A DNA stretch of 64,000 bases, taken from contig JACKEH010000017.1 of the NCBI GenBank assembly GCA_020633125.1, positions 1 through 64,000 on the forward strand, written 5' to 3'. The DNA comes from Sandaracinus sp. GTDB taxonomy: Bacteria; Myxococcota_A; Polyangia; Polyangiales; Houyiibacteriaceae. The notes beneath the pieces are model-generated. The model was not told where the DNA came from. It was given only the letters and a program-made list of their open reading frames with translations, and did not search any database. Position 1 is the stretch's first letter, and each line of letters opens with the position of its first letter. The translations under genes were made by a program, and so were the position numbers. Shown here in pieces: positions 9,294 to 18,131 of the stretch.

Positions 9294-10349
9294 CTACTGC
9301 GCTTCGCGCATCGTGGCGAGCAACGCGATTCGCGCGCTTTCGGCGTCGCGTAAACGTGTCGTCGCTTGGGGCACGAGGCGCGATCCGTCGGTGAGCATCA
9401 TGTCGAGCAGCGCCTTGCCGCCGGGGTCGTAGAGCCACCAGAGCGGCTGGTCCGCGTGGGGACGAAGCAACGGCGCAGGGCGAGAAGGATCGTCGGCGTA
9501 CGCGACGAGCGCCTCCGTGTGCGCGTCGATCTCGCCGACCGTGCGTGCGCGGTCGAAGAGCAGCCCCCACGCCTGGTCGGCCACCGCGCGACGCATCATG
9601 CGCTGATCGAAGACGAAACCGCGACGAAGGCTTCGCTCGGGAAAGGGTGCCTCGAGCGCCGCTTCCAGCGCCGGCAGCCGCGCGCCGCGAGCTCGCGCGC
9701 CATGAACGACGGGCGCGGCGGTTTCGACCACACGCGCCAACGCCGCGATGCCCACCATGATCCCGACGAGCGAGTACGAGGACGCGTGAAAGTCACGCGC
9801 TCGGTCGACCGCACGCGCAAGCCGGTGGTCGGCGCGACGCCACGCTCCGTCGTCGACGTGAGGCTCTTCGTCGAAAGGCGTGAGCTCCGCGACCTCGGCC
9901 AACGCAACGACCCCAGCGAGCTCGGTAGACCACATCACGGGAAGCAGCTCGCAAGGCGCGTCGAAACCCGGGGCGCAGTCCTCGACGAAGCGGGGACGTG
10001 CGTCGAGGGTGTCGAAGGTCTCTCGCATCGGCGCGACCTCCTCGCGCAGCGTCAGCAATCGTTCCGTCGCGAGCTCCCACGCTTCCTCCGGCGACAGACC
10101 GCCGTCGACGAGCTCGCGCGTGAGACCGTCCCCTCTCGGCCGTGACAACGTTCGCGCCACGGTGAGGCCGTTCTCCTCGGCCGAAGCCGCCGGCGCAAAG
10201 CTTTCGTCCGCGAAGGGATCGGGCGGAACCTCGCGCAGGTGGTGCGCGCCGAGCCAGGCGGCGAAGAGTGTGAGGGTCGCGACCAACGCGATCGGCCAAA
10301 CCCGAAGGCGACGTCGCTCGCCCGGCATCTCCCTTGCTGTGCTCACGGC
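9294..10349 (-). CDS. Membrane-anchored protein of unknown function
   Basis: 351 residues from the GTG at 10349, which has AAAGG five to six bases upstream. The ATG at 10328 is the alternative but its purine run touches the start codon. One N-terminal membrane helix (VWPIALVATLTLFAAWLG) is followed by a long, mostly helical, Arg/Glu/Ala-rich domain predicted to lie outside the cytoplasm. I recognise no family. The gene is divergent from the lipoprotein gene at 10395, so the 45 bases between them must hold both promoters. Confidence 0.75.
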   Translation of the reverse strand, partial: AVSTAREMPGERRRLRVWPIALVATLTLFAAWLGAHHLREVPPDPFADESFAPAASAEENGLTVARTLSRPRGDGLTRELVDGGLSPEEAWELATERLLTLREEVAPMRETFDTLDARPRFVEDCAPGFDAPCELLPVMWSTELAGVVALAEVAELTPFDEEPHVDDGAWRRADHRLARAVDRARDFHASSYSLVGIMVGIAALARVVETAAPVVHGARARGARLPALEAALEAPFPERSLRRGFVFDQRMMRRAVADQAWGLLFDRARTVGEIDAHTEALVAYADDPSRPAPLLRPHADQPLWWLYDPGGKALLDMMLTDGSRLVPQATTRLRDAESARIALLATMREAQ

Positions 10350-10394
10350 GACCTTTCCCCGACGGAGATATCCTACTCCCGCTTGGAGGTTCTC

Positions 10395-11522
10395 TTGCCT
10401 GCTGCCACGCCCACGTCGACCGATTCGCACGCACGCCCGACCTGGCGACGCCGCCTCGTCCTCGCCCTCTCGCTGCTCGGAATCGCGTTTCCGATTCTCG
10501 CGTGCAGCAACGAAGGAGGCGAGCGCTCGCACGCCGACGGCGGCTGCCCGATGGGCGAGACCTGCTCACCGCACACGCCGCAGGGGCTACGTTTTCAATC
10601 GACGCCGCTCTCCGACACCGTGGGCGAGCTGCCCGGAATTGCGGCGCCCGGGCGCATGACGATCGGCTTCTCACCGATCGGCGCGTACGACCTTCCGGAC
10701 TTCTCCGTCGACGTCGGCGCGGGGCTCGAAGCCTCGGACGCACGTCGTCTCGACGGCGACTCCGGTGAGGTCGTGGTGACCGGACGCGCGCCCACCGACG
10801 GCAGCTACCTGCGGGTGCTCGCCTCCGACGAGAGCGGGCTTCTCGATCGCATCTCGCTCGTCGCGCACGAGGTCGCGTCGCGCGGGCTTCGCCCCTACGT
10901 CGGCTTGCTGCAGAGCCTCGGTGGACCCTACGACACCGGCACCTGGCGCTATTGGCACGAGCTGCCTTCGCTCACCGTGATCGCGGTCCTGCGCGACTCG
11001 GACGACGCGCGCCTGGTCGACGAGAGCCTCGCGATGACCGCAACCGTGGGCGAGCCGGCGACGCTCGCGGAGAGCTACGAGCGTACGTGGGACACGCTGG
11101 CGCTCGACCTCTCGAGCGCGAGCAGCGCCGACGTGAACGTCGGACCGAGCGTCTTCGCGCTCCAGCCGGCGACCACGATCGACGGCGTCGTGCAGCTTCC
11201 GCAGGCCGACGAAGGCTCGCTCTTCCGCGACAGCTTCGTGTGTTTCTCGGCGACGAGCGGCTCGGTGCCGGTGGTCGGCGCGCCGCTGACGTACCAATGG
11301 GAAGGCGAGGACGCGACGATCGCGATCGGCGGCGCCATCGAGGCGTTCCCCTTCGTCGACGCGCCGTGTGTCGCGATCCCCGAAGGCAGCGGGACGCGGC
11401 AGATCACGATCGCGGGCCCGGGGGTGGAGCAGACCTTCGAGATCACGCTACGCACGGCCGACGGCGCGTTTCGAGGCGCGTTGCCGAGCGCGGGGCGCGA
11501 CGGCGAGCGCGCGGGCGGCTGA
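10395..11522 (+). CDS. Lipoprotein of unknown function, TTG start
   Basis: 375 residues. The only sensible start is TTG at 10395, with GGAGGT four to five bases upstream. The N-terminus is a lipoprotein signal: Arg-rich lead, hydrophobic core, then lipobox ILAC followed by SNEGG. The mature part is beta-rich. The middle part (SYLRVLASDE... LISLVAHEV-like strands) is followed by a C-terminal region (LTYQWEGED) like Ig/PKD-type sandwich domains, with two Cys (FVCFSA and APCVAI) that may pair. No catalytic residues are apparent. It is divergent from the membrane protein at 9294-10349. Confidence 0.8.
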   Translation: MPAATPTSTDSHARPTWRRRLVLALSLLGIAFPILACSNEGGERSHADGGCPMGETCSPHTPQGLRFQSTPLSDTVGELPGIAAPGRMTIGFSPIGAYDLPDFSVDVGAGLEASDARRLDGDSGEVVVTGRAPTDGSYLRVLASDESGLLDRISLVAHEVASRGLRPYVGLLQSLGGPYDTGTWRYWHELPSLTVIAVLRDSDDARLVDESLAMTATVGEPATLAESYERTWDTLALDLSSASSADVNVGPSVFALQPATTIDGVVQLPQADEGSLFRDSFVCFSATSGSVPVVGAPLTYQWEGEDATIAIGGAIEAFPFVDAPCVAIPEGSGTRQITIAGPGVEQTFEITLRTADGAFRGALPSAGRDGERAGG

Positions 11523-11571
11523 GAGATCCCGTGACGTCGAACGAGCTCGGGAAGGCGCAACGGTAGGCGCC

Positions 11572-11611
11572 ACGCTCCGGCGCCCTCTTGCTCGTCCAAG
11601 GACCGGAGCGT
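11572..11611. terminator. Bidirectional hairpin between convergent genes
   Basis: ACGCTCCGG (11572-11580) and CCGGAGCGT (11603-11611) are a perfect 9-bp inverted repeat around a 22-base loop. The repeat sits between a plus-strand lipoprotein stop and a minus-strand stop at 11611, as expected for a shared terminator. There is no T tract on either side. Confidence 0.55.
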
Positions 11612-12111
11612 CAGCTCTTCATCTCGGTCACGCCGAGGAGCCGCGGCGAGTGCACGATCACGTGAATGCCGGCTTCCATCACCGGCGTCTTCGCGGGCGC
11701 GTCGACGCCGATCGTGCAGTGACCGAGCACGAAGAAGCCGTTCGACGCGAGCAGCTCGTCGCTGACGCGGTGATCCGAAGGCAACGCCAACGTGCCCATC
11801 ACGAGCCCGCCCTCGAAGAGGCAGCTCACCTGGCGCAAACGGCTGCGACCGCTCGTGCGGGTCACCGCCTCGACGAGCTCTTCCGGTTGGGGCTGCACGA
11901 GGATCAACGCGCTCTTCGCCAGCGCGAAGAAAGGCAGCTCGCTGCCCGTCGGCAGCTTCACGTCGCTCAGCGAGACGAACGCACGCGGCGCCTCGAGGAA
12001 GTCGATGAGCGGCATCGCCTTGGGCACGTGAAGGGTGCCCACGATCCACCCCGCCGGGGTCAACGTGCGCACCGGCACCAGGCGCAGCTCGGGTCGCTCC
12101 TCGCTCGTCAT
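11611..12111 (-). CDS. Hypothetical protein with two similar halves
   Basis: 166 residues from ATG 12111, preceded by GGAGGGAGC. There is no signal peptide or membrane helix. The two halves look alike. Residues ~21-75 (WIVGTLHVP... DFLEAPRAFVSLSDV) resemble ~100-145 (GLVMGTLALPSD... ELLASNGFFVLGHCTIG): a V-GTL-x-hP strand, then an FL/LL helix and an FV-L strand. That suggests an internal duplication forming a beta-rich sandwich or barrel. I cannot assign a function; it may belong to a domain of unknown function found in myxobacteria. Confidence 0.75.
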   Translation of the reverse strand: MTSEERPELRLVPVRTLTPAGWIVGTLHVPKAMPLIDFLEAPRAFVSLSDVKLPTGSELPFFALAKSALILVQPQPEELVEAVTRTSGRSRLRQVSCLFEGGLVMGTLALPSDHRVSDELLASNGFFVLGHCTIGVDAPAKTPVMEAGIHVIVHSPRLLGVTEMKS

Positions 12112-12232
12112 GCTCCCTCCGCCGCGAGCGTACACGACGCGACCCGCCCGACGACACGTCGCTTTCGCCGGGAGTCGCCCCACTTCGGCGCAACCTCCCT
12201 TTCGAGGGGGAGCCTACGCGCACTCCGCGAGC

Positions 12233-13630
12233 TCAGCGCGTGAAGTGCAGCCAGGTGCCCGGGCGAAGCCGACGTGCATGCCACCCGTCGGGGACCCTCG
12301 GCGAGGTCCACCCGAAGAGGTGACGCGCATCGGCGGGCGCGAGGTTCGTGCAACCGTGGCTTCGCACCTGACCGAAGCCGTCATGCCAATACGCCCCGTG
12401 AATTGCGTAGGAACGCCAGTAGTACTGCGTCCACGGCACCTCTTCGACCTCGTAGGGGCCGTCGACCGGATCCTCACCACGCATCGTCGCGCCGACGTGT
12501 TTCTCGCGAATGCGGAAGGTGCCGCGAGGCGTCTCGTAACCTTCGCGCCCCGTGGCCACGAGCGTCGCGTAGACGGGCCGATCGCCTTCGTAGGCGACCA
12601 AGGTCTGCTCCCCGAGGTCGACGTGAATCCATCGTGAACCGGGCGGCACACGCTCCGGACGCGCGACGCGACGCGCGACCCGCACGTGATCGCGCAAGAG
12701 CGCGAGGCCTTCGTCGTTCGCGACGTAGCGTGCCCCGCTCACCTCGGGCCGCGCGCGCACCGTGAAGCGTGCGTAGGGCTCGGCTTCCCCGACCTCGCGC
12801 GCGACTCCCTCGTCGACGCGGTGCACGGGTCGCGGCTCGCCGTAGACGAACGCGAGGGGCAGGCGAAGCTCGCCGAGCGTCGAGCCGACGAGGCGCGAGG
12901 TCGGCGTCTCGTCGAGGTCGTCCGCGCGAAGATACCGGCCTCGCACCGTGCGTACCCAGCCGTCTTCCTCTTCGTCGATCGCGACGAAGTAGTCGCCTTC
13001 CATGCGCAGGTCGACGACCTCGGGCTTGTCGGCTTCCGGGTCGGCACGAAGTGCGTCGAGCTTCGCGCGCTCGTCGGCGTGAGGTCGTCGGTGCAACCGA
13101 AGCGCGCCGATGCCACGGCGAACCGAGGCGTAGCGGTAGGGCAAGTGGGTGTCGGGTGAGACGTGGCGCTGCGCGCGCTCGACCGGGCTCGACGTCACGA
13201 AGAAGCCGAGCTTCGTGCAGGCGTAGCCGCCCGCCGCGAGCCGATACCACGCGCCTCCATCGGGACAGCCCGCGCCGAACGCACGCTCGGCCACTTCGAG
13301 CGCTCGGCCACGTCGCAGCAGACCCATCACCTCGGGCTCGCGACCGGGGTGATCGAAGATCGGCGCGTCGAGGTAATACGCGGTCGCCACGAGCTCGGAG
13401 CTCGGGACCTCGTAGGGCAGCGGCGTCGCACGCGCGGGCACCTCGGGCGCGCGGAGCACGACCCGCTCGACATCGGGTGCCGGCGCCTGGTCGGGCGCGG
13501 CGGGAGGGGGCGCCGGGAGCTCGGTCGTACGTCCGAGCGTCTCGGGGAGCGTGTCCGAGCGCGCGACCACGACGGCCGCAACGAGCCCGATCAGCAACGC
13601 CCCGCTCGACGGCAGAAGCCAGCGTCGCAT
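12233..13630 (-). CDS. L,D-transpeptidase (YkuD family), membrane-anchored
   Basis: 465 residues from ATG 13630. An N-terminal hydrophobic segment (LLPSSGALLIGLVAAVVV) acts as signal or anchor. A Pro-rich linker and an SH3-like region (ATAYYLDAPIFDHPG... GLLRRGR... WYRLAAGGYACTKLG) follow. The C-terminal YkuD domain has the catalytic signature HGAYWHDGFG (~406-415) and RSHGCTNL (~418-425), with Cys as nucleophile. Such enzymes form 3-3 peptidoglycan cross-links or attach proteins to the wall in the periplasm. The gene is divergent from the PLP enzyme at 13688 and shares an AT-rich regulatory gap with it. Confidence 0.92.
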   Translation of the reverse strand: MRRWLLPSSGALLIGLVAAVVVARSDTLPETLGRTTELPAPPPAAPDQAPAPDVERVVLRAPEVPARATPLPYEVPSSELVATAYYLDAPIFDHPGREPEVMGLLRRGRALEVAERAFGAGCPDGGAWYRLAAGGYACTKLGFFVTSSPVERAQRHVSPDTHLPYRYASVRRGIGALRLHRRPHADERAKLDALRADPEADKPEVVDLRMEGDYFVAIDEEEDGWVRTVRGRYLRADDLDETPTSRLVGSTLGELRLPLAFVYGEPRPVHRVDEGVAREVGEAEPYARFTVRARPEVSGARYVANDEGLALLRDHVRVARRVARPERVPPGSRWIHVDLGEQTLVAYEGDRPVYATLVATGREGYETPRGTFRIREKHVGATMRGEDPVDGPYEVEEVPWTQYYWRSYAIHGAYWHDGFGQVRSHGCTNLAPADARHLFGWTSPRVPDGWHARRLRPGTWLHFTR

Positions 13631-13651
13631 CCGATTACTGTGAACAGAAAT

Positions 13652-13666
13652 ATTTGCAACGCAAAT
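13652..13666. promoter_or_regulatory. Palindromic operator candidate in the divergent gap
   Basis: ATTTGC-AAC-GCAAAT is a perfect 6-bp inverted repeat with a 3-base spacer. It lies in the only AT-rich patch of the 57-base gap between the L,D-transpeptidase and the PLP enzyme. A site here could control both promoters. No adjacent gene encodes an obvious cognate regulator, so the binding protein is unknown. Confidence 0.5.
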
Positions 13667-13687
13667 CATTTTCCATCACACCGAGGC

Positions 13688-14854
13688 ATGACCACGAGAC
13701 GTCGAGGGCTTCGGACCCGCGTGGTGCATGCCGGTGAGGAGCGCCTGAACGGGGCGGTCGCGGCGCCGATCTTTCGCAGCTCCACCTACGAGCTGGGCGA
13801 GCCGGAGTCGTTCGACGACATCCGCTACATCCGCCTGAACAACACCCCGAGCCAACGCGCGGTCGAGCTCAAGCTCGGCGCCTTGGAGGGGGGCGACGCG
13901 ATGGTCACGCCGTCGGGAACCGCGGCGGTGTGGCTCGCGCTCGCGCATGCCGCTGGCCCCGGCGCGCACGTCTTGGCGCCGACCCGCATCTACGGTGGCA
14001 CCCGCAAGATCCTCGATCTCCTCGCCGCCCGCGAAGGGCTCGAGGTCCGCTACGTCGACCTCGAGCGCCCGCAGACGTGGGCCGCGGCGCGCACCGAGCG
14101 GACCCGCGCGTTTTTCGTGGAGTCGATCGCCAACCCGTGGATGAGCGTCGCGCCGCTCGACGAGGTCGCCTCGTTCTGCCGCGCCGAAGGGCTCACGAGC
14201 ATCGTCGACCACACGCTCGCGACGCCGGTGCTCTCGCGGCCGCTCGAGCTCGGTTTCGACTTGGTCGTGCACAGCGCGAGCAAACACCTCAACGGGCACA
14301 GCGACGTCGTGGCCGGGGTGATCGCGGGCGAAGCGACGACGATTCGAGAGATTCGCGTGTTGGCGAACCGCTACGGCGTGTGTCCCGATCCCGAAGCCTG
14401 CGCGCTCTTGGCGCGAGGCCTGAAGACCTTGCCTCTGCGCGTCGAAGCGCAATCGGCTTCGGCGCTCGTGCTCGCGCGTGCGCTCGACGCCCACGAGGGT
14501 GTCGAGAAAGTTTGGTACGCGGGTCTACCCGACGACCCCTCGCATGCGCGCGCCAAACAGCTCTTCGCGAGCTTCGGCACGCTGCTGTCGTTCCGCGCAC
14601 GAGGCGGGGCGGAGCGCGCCAAGCGGCTCGTGCGTGCGCTCGAGCTCCCGATCGAAGCCCCGAGCCTCGGCGGCGTCGAGACGCTCGTGACGCGCCCCGC
14701 GACCACCACCCACGCCGGCCTCTCGGCCGAGCTACGCGCGTCGATGGGCATCGACGACGCGATGATTCGGGTCTCGGTCGGCGTGGAAGATGCGGCGGAT
14801 TTGGTCGCGGACTTCGAGCACGCGCTGCGGCGAAGCGCAGTTCACGCCGCCTGA
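13688..14854 (+). CDS. Cys/Met metabolism PLP-dependent enzyme (cystathionine gamma-synthase/lyase family)
   Basis: 388 residues, the usual length for this fold-type I family. Hallmarks are an N-terminal TRVVHAGEE segment, TPSGTAAVWLAL (cofactor phosphate site, ~75-90), VDHTLATP (Asp that contacts the pyridine nitrogen) and SASKHLNGHSDVVAG with the Schiff-base lysine near 199. The family covers gamma-synthases, gamma-lyases and beta-lyases, and the sequence alone does not settle which. The next genes start with aspartokinase, so a link to aspartate-family or sulfur amino acid metabolism is plausible. It has its own start and lies 154 bases before ask with a palindromic promoter region between, so it is probably a separate transcript. 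Confidence 0.88.
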   Translation: MTTRRRGLRTRVVHAGEERLNGAVAAPIFRSSTYELGEPESFDDIRYIRLNNTPSQRAVELKLGALEGGDAMVTPSGTAAVWLALAHAAGPGAHVLAPTRIYGGTRKILDLLAAREGLEVRYVDLERPQTWAAARTERTRAFFVESIANPWMSVAPLDEVASFCRAEGLTSIVDHTLATPVLSRPLELGFDLVVHSASKHLNGHSDVVAGVIAGEATTIREIRVLANRYGVCPDPEACALLARGLKTLPLRVEAQSASALVLARALDAHEGVEKVWYAGLPDDPSHARAKQLFASFGTLLSFRARGGAERAKRLVRALELPIEAPSLGGVETLVTRPATTTHAGLSAELRASMGIDDAMIRVSVGVEDAADLVADFEHALRRSAVHAA

Positions 14855-14966
14855 TCGCCACTCGTCGACCATCCGCTCGCGAACACGGTTCCCACCGTGA
14901 ATTTCGAGCAATTCCGTGGACCGTCCGGGGGTGTCACCCCTGTGACTTCGAGCCGAAATACTTCGG

Positions 14967-14999
14967 ACACTCTTGATTTGTACTCAAAGTGTTATACAA
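14967..14999 (+). promoter_or_regulatory. Promoter/operator region of the ectoine operon
   Basis: ACACT-C-TTGA (14967-14976) and TCAA-AGTGT (14984-14992) form a palindrome broken only by one extra C, around a 7-base centre. The TTGATT at 14973 and TATACA at 14993 look like promoter boxes, although their 14-base spacing is short. The patch is strikingly AT-rich for this genome and ends about 10 bases before the aspartokinase GTG start. MarR-type EctR repressors bind palindromes over ectoine promoters in methylotrophs, and an EctR-like gene closes this operon, so it is the natural candidate ligand. Confidence 0.6.
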
Positions 15000-15008
15000 C
15001 CCGCGCCC

Positions 15009-16217
15009 GTGACGACGAATCACCCAAGTAGTCCCGCGGCGGGGAACCTCTCCCGCCCTTCGTCCAACCTGGCCGTCCAGAAGTTCGGTGGCTCCTCCCT
15101 CTCGACGCCCGAGAAGATCGCCCGCGTCGCCCACCGCGTCGCCGAAGAGGTCCGAAAGGGCCGCCGGCTCGTGCTCGTCGCGTCCGCGATGGGGGGTCGA
15201 ACCGACGCCCTCGTCCAGCTCGCAGGCGCGCTCACCGATGCGCCCCCGGCCCGAGAGCTCGACGCCCTGCTCGCGACCGGCGAGAGCGCCTCGACCGCCC
15301 TTCTCGCGATGGCCCTCCAGCAGCTCGGTGTCCCCGCGGTCTCGCTTCGCGGCTGGCAAGCCGGCATTCGCACCGAAGGCCCGCACGGCCACGCGCGCAT
15401 CGCGTCGATCGACACCTCGCGCCTGCTCGCCGAGCTCGACGCCGGTCGCGTGCCCGTCGTGTGTGGCTTTCAAGGCCAGAGCGAGGCCGGCGACGTGACC
15501 ACGCTCGGGCGCGGTGGCTCCGACACGACCGCGGTCGCGGTTGCGGCGGCGCTCGGCGTGACCTGCGAGATCTACTCCGACGTCCCGGGCGTCTTCAGCG
15601 CCGACCCACGCTTCGTGCGTGGCGCGCGCCTCGTGCCCTGCCTTCGCTACGAAGAGATGCTCGCGTACGCCGAGCGCGGCGCGAAGGTGCTCAACGAGGA
15701 CGCCGTGGCCACGGCCCGCGACCTCGGCGTCCCGCTTCACGCACGCGCCACCTTCGCGGCCGACGAGGGCACCCTCGTCACCTCCGACGTGCCGATGGCG
15801 CCGATCGTCGGCGTGGCGATGCGTCGCGAGGTCTACCGAATTCAGGGCGGCCCCGAGGCCGTCGACGGGCTCGTCCGTGCGCACCACGGCGTGCAACGAC
15901 GCGAGGTCGCCCACGGCTGCCACGAAGCGCTGCTCGTGCTTCGCGAAGGCACGTCCGCCGACGCCCTGCAGGGTGTCCAGGTGCGCGGTCCCTACGCGAG
16001 CGTCTCGGTCGTCGGTCGCCGGGCACCGAAGCTCGGCGACGCCATCGAGGCCGCACTCGACGGCGTGAACGTGGTCGCCATGGAGCGCTGGACGGACGAG
16101 ACCTCGACGACCTGCATCCTTCCGACCGAAAAGGGCATCGACGCGCTCTGTGCGCTTCACGCCGCGCTGGTGGAAGGACGGCCCGCGGCGCCGAAGCGGG
16201 AGGAGCTGCGTGCCTGA
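15009..16217 (+). CDS. ask: Aspartate kinase, ectoine-operon type
   Basis: 402 residues from GTG 15009. The kinase domain shows VQKFGGSSLSTPEKI (~20-35), ASAMGGRTDAL, VVCGFQGQ and GRGGSDTTAVAVAAAL (~165-180). The C-terminal part holds shortened ACT-like regulatory sequence. The enzyme phosphorylates aspartate, the first step toward aspartate semialdehyde, the ectoine precursor. Ectoine operons often carry a dedicated aspartokinase of reduced feedback sensitivity, and placement here fits that role; feedback behaviour cannot be read directly. The stop overlaps ectA by eight bases (GTGCCTGA), and it is the first gene after the palindromic promoter. Confidence 0.93.
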   Translation: MTTNHPSSPAAGNLSRPSSNLAVQKFGGSSLSTPEKIARVAHRVAEEVRKGRRLVLVASAMGGRTDALVQLAGALTDAPPARELDALLATGESASTALLAMALQQLGVPAVSLRGWQAGIRTEGPHGHARIASIDTSRLLAELDAGRVPVVCGFQGQSEAGDVTTLGRGGSDTTAVAVAAALGVTCEIYSDVPGVFSADPRFVRGARLVPCLRYEEMLAYAERGAKVLNEDAVATARDLGVPLHARATFAADEGTLVTSDVPMAPIVGVAMRREVYRIQGGPEAVDGLVRAHHGVQRREVAHGCHEALLVLREGTSADALQGVQVRGPYASVSVVGRRAPKLGDAIEAALDGVNVVAMERWTDETSTTCILPTEKGIDALCALHAALVEGRPAAPKREELRA

Positions 16218-16767
16218 GCCCCACGTCGAGCTCGCCTCGAAGACCACGACGCGACTTCGCGCTCCGAACGCGAGCGACGGCGCCGCGATGTGGGCGCTCG
16301 TGCACGAAGCCGGTACGCTCGATCCGAACAGCGCATACCTCTACGTGCTGCTCGCCGATCGGTTCGCGGACACCTGCGCGGTCGCCGAACGTGACGGTCG
16401 TCTGGTCGGCATGCTCACCGGCTTCCGACCGCCGCGCGATCCCGCGACCTATTTCGTCTGGCAGGTCGGCGTGAGCCCCGTCGCGCGGGGCGAAGGTCTC
16501 GCGGGCCGCATGCTCGACGAGGTCGTCGCCCGGCATCCCGAGGTTCGTTTCCTCGAGGCCACGGTCTCGCCGTCGAACGCGGCTTCCGAGGCGCTCTTCG
16601 CCGGCTTCGCGCGACGCCACGGCGCGCCCCTGCATCGCGGCGAGGGCTACGGCGCCGAGCTCTTTCCACGCCCCCACGGCGGCGTTCCCCACGAGCCCGA
16701 GCCGCTGCTTCGCATCGGGCCCTTCGCTTCCCCCCGTTCTTCGACTCCCGAAAGGAGCCTCTCGTGA
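16210..16767 (+). CDS. ectA: L-2,4-diaminobutyrate N4-acetyltransferase EctA
   Basis: 185 residues. A GNAT-fold acetyltransferase with a typical acetyl-CoA binding segment, WQVGVSPVARGEGLAGRMLD (~75-95), and the EctA-like lead RAPNASDGAAMWALVHEAGTLD and NSAYLYVLLADRF. It acetylates diaminobutyrate at N4, the second ectoine-specific step. The GTG start at 16210 has GGGAGGAGC upstream, lies inside the end of ask and implies translational coupling. The stop overlaps ectB as GTGA. Confidence 0.95.
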   Translation: MPEPHVELASKTTTRLRAPNASDGAAMWALVHEAGTLDPNSAYLYVLLADRFADTCAVAERDGRLVGMLTGFRPPRDPATYFVWQVGVSPVARGEGLAGRMLDEVVARHPEVRFLEATVSPSNAASEALFAGFARRHGAPLHRGEGYGAELFPRPHGGVPHEPEPLLRIGPFASPRSSTPERSLS

Positions 16768-18131
16768 CACTCGACTCCACGGCCGACGGCCGTTCCGACA
16801 CCGCCGTCTTCGATCGCCTCGAATCCGAGGTCCGCGGTTATTGCCGCTCGTTCCCGACCGTCTTCACGCACGCCGAAGGCGCGATGCTCCGCGACGCGAA
16901 GGGTCACGAGTACGTCGACTTCTTCGCAGGCGCTGGCGCGCTGAACTACGGGCACAACCACCCGGTGATGCGCGACGCGCTCGTGTCGTACCTGCAGAGC
17001 GGTGGCGTCGTGCACACGCTCGACCTCCACACCGCCGCGAAGGCGCGTTTCCTCGAGACCTTCGAGGAGGTCGTGCTTCGTCCGCGCAAGCTCGACATGA
17101 AGATCATGTTCCCCGGCCCGACCGGGACGAACGCCGTCGAAGCCGCGCTCAAGCTCGCCCGCAAGGTCACCGGCCGCACCGAAGTGGTCGCGTTCACCAA
17201 CGGGTTTCACGGCATGACGCTCGGCGCGCTCGCGGTGACGGGCAACTCGGGCAAGCGCGCGGGCGCCGGGGTTCCGCTCGGTCACGCGCAGGCGCTGCCC
17301 TACGACGGCTACCTCGGCGAGTCCGTCGACACCCTCGATCTCTTCGAGCAGATGCTCGCCGACGGATCGAGCGGCCTCGACCTTCCCGCGGCCGTGATCT
17401 TGGAGACCGTGCAGGCCGAAGGCGGCGTGAACGTCGCCAGCCCCGAGTGGTTGCGGCGTCTGCGCAAGATCACCGCCGAGCACGGCGTGTTGCTCATCGT
17501 CGACGACATCCAGGTCGGCTGCGGCCGCACCGGTCCGTTCTTCTCGTTCGAGCGCGCCGGCATCCAGCCCGACATCGTCACGCTCTCGAAGTCGCTCTCG
17601 GGCTTCGGTCTGCCCTTCGCGATCACGATGTTCCGTCGTGACCTCGACGTCTGGCAGCCGGGCGAGCACAACGGCACCTTCCGCGGCTTCAACCTCGCGA
17701 TGGTCACGGCCACCGTCGCCCTCGACACCTTCTGGCGTGACGACGTCTTCGCGAAGGAGACCGAGCGAAAGGCTGCGCTCATCTCGGAGCGTCTCCACGC
17801 GATCGCGAAGAAGACGCCCTTCGTGAAGCAGCACCGAGGGCTCGGCCTCATTCAAGGGCTCGAGTGTGTGCCCGCCTCCCGCGCGACCGCGGTGTCGAAG
17901 GCCGCCTTCGCGCGCGGGCTCGTGGTCGAGACCGCCGGTCCGAACGACGAGGTCCTGAAGCTCTTGCCGCCGCTGGCGATCGACGAGGCGACGCTACTTC
18001 GTGGGCTCGACTTGCTCGAAGCCGCCTTCGCGCACGTCACGCGCCGCCACGAGGACGACGAAGAGGACGAGCCGAAGGTGAACGGCGGATGGGAACCGGT
18101 CGTGCACGCCGGCGCGGAGGTGTGTCGATGA
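16764..18131 (+). CDS. ectB: Diaminobutyrate-2-oxoglutarate transaminase EctB
   Basis: 455 residues. A class III aminotransferase: FFAGAGALNYGHNHP near the start, PGPTGTNAVEAALKLARKVTGR (cofactor phosphate region), VDDIQVGCGRTGPFF and LSKSLSGFGLP with the PLP-binding lysine. It converts aspartate semialdehyde to diaminobutyrate using glutamate. An extra acidic C-terminal tail (DDEEDEPKVNGG) is longer than in most EctB proteins. The GTG start is preceded by AAAGGAG, and the stop overlaps ectC as ATGA. Confidence 0.96.
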   Translation: MTLDSTADGRSDTAVFDRLESEVRGYCRSFPTVFTHAEGAMLRDAKGHEYVDFFAGAGALNYGHNHPVMRDALVSYLQSGGVVHTLDLHTAAKARFLETFEEVVLRPRKLDMKIMFPGPTGTNAVEAALKLARKVTGRTEVVAFTNGFHGMTLGALAVTGNSGKRAGAGVPLGHAQALPYDGYLGESVDTLDLFEQMLADGSSGLDLPAAVILETVQAEGGVNVASPEWLRRLRKITAEHGVLLIVDDIQVGCGRTGPFFSFERAGIQPDIVTLSKSLSGFGLPFAITMFRRDLDVWQPGEHNGTFRGFNLAMVTATVALDTFWRDDVFAKETERKAALISERLHAIAKKTPFVKQHRGLGLIQGLECVPASRATAVSKAAFARGLVVETAGPNDEVLKLLPPLAIDEATLLRGLDLLEAAFAHVTRRHEDDEEDEPKVNGGWEPVVHAGAEVCR

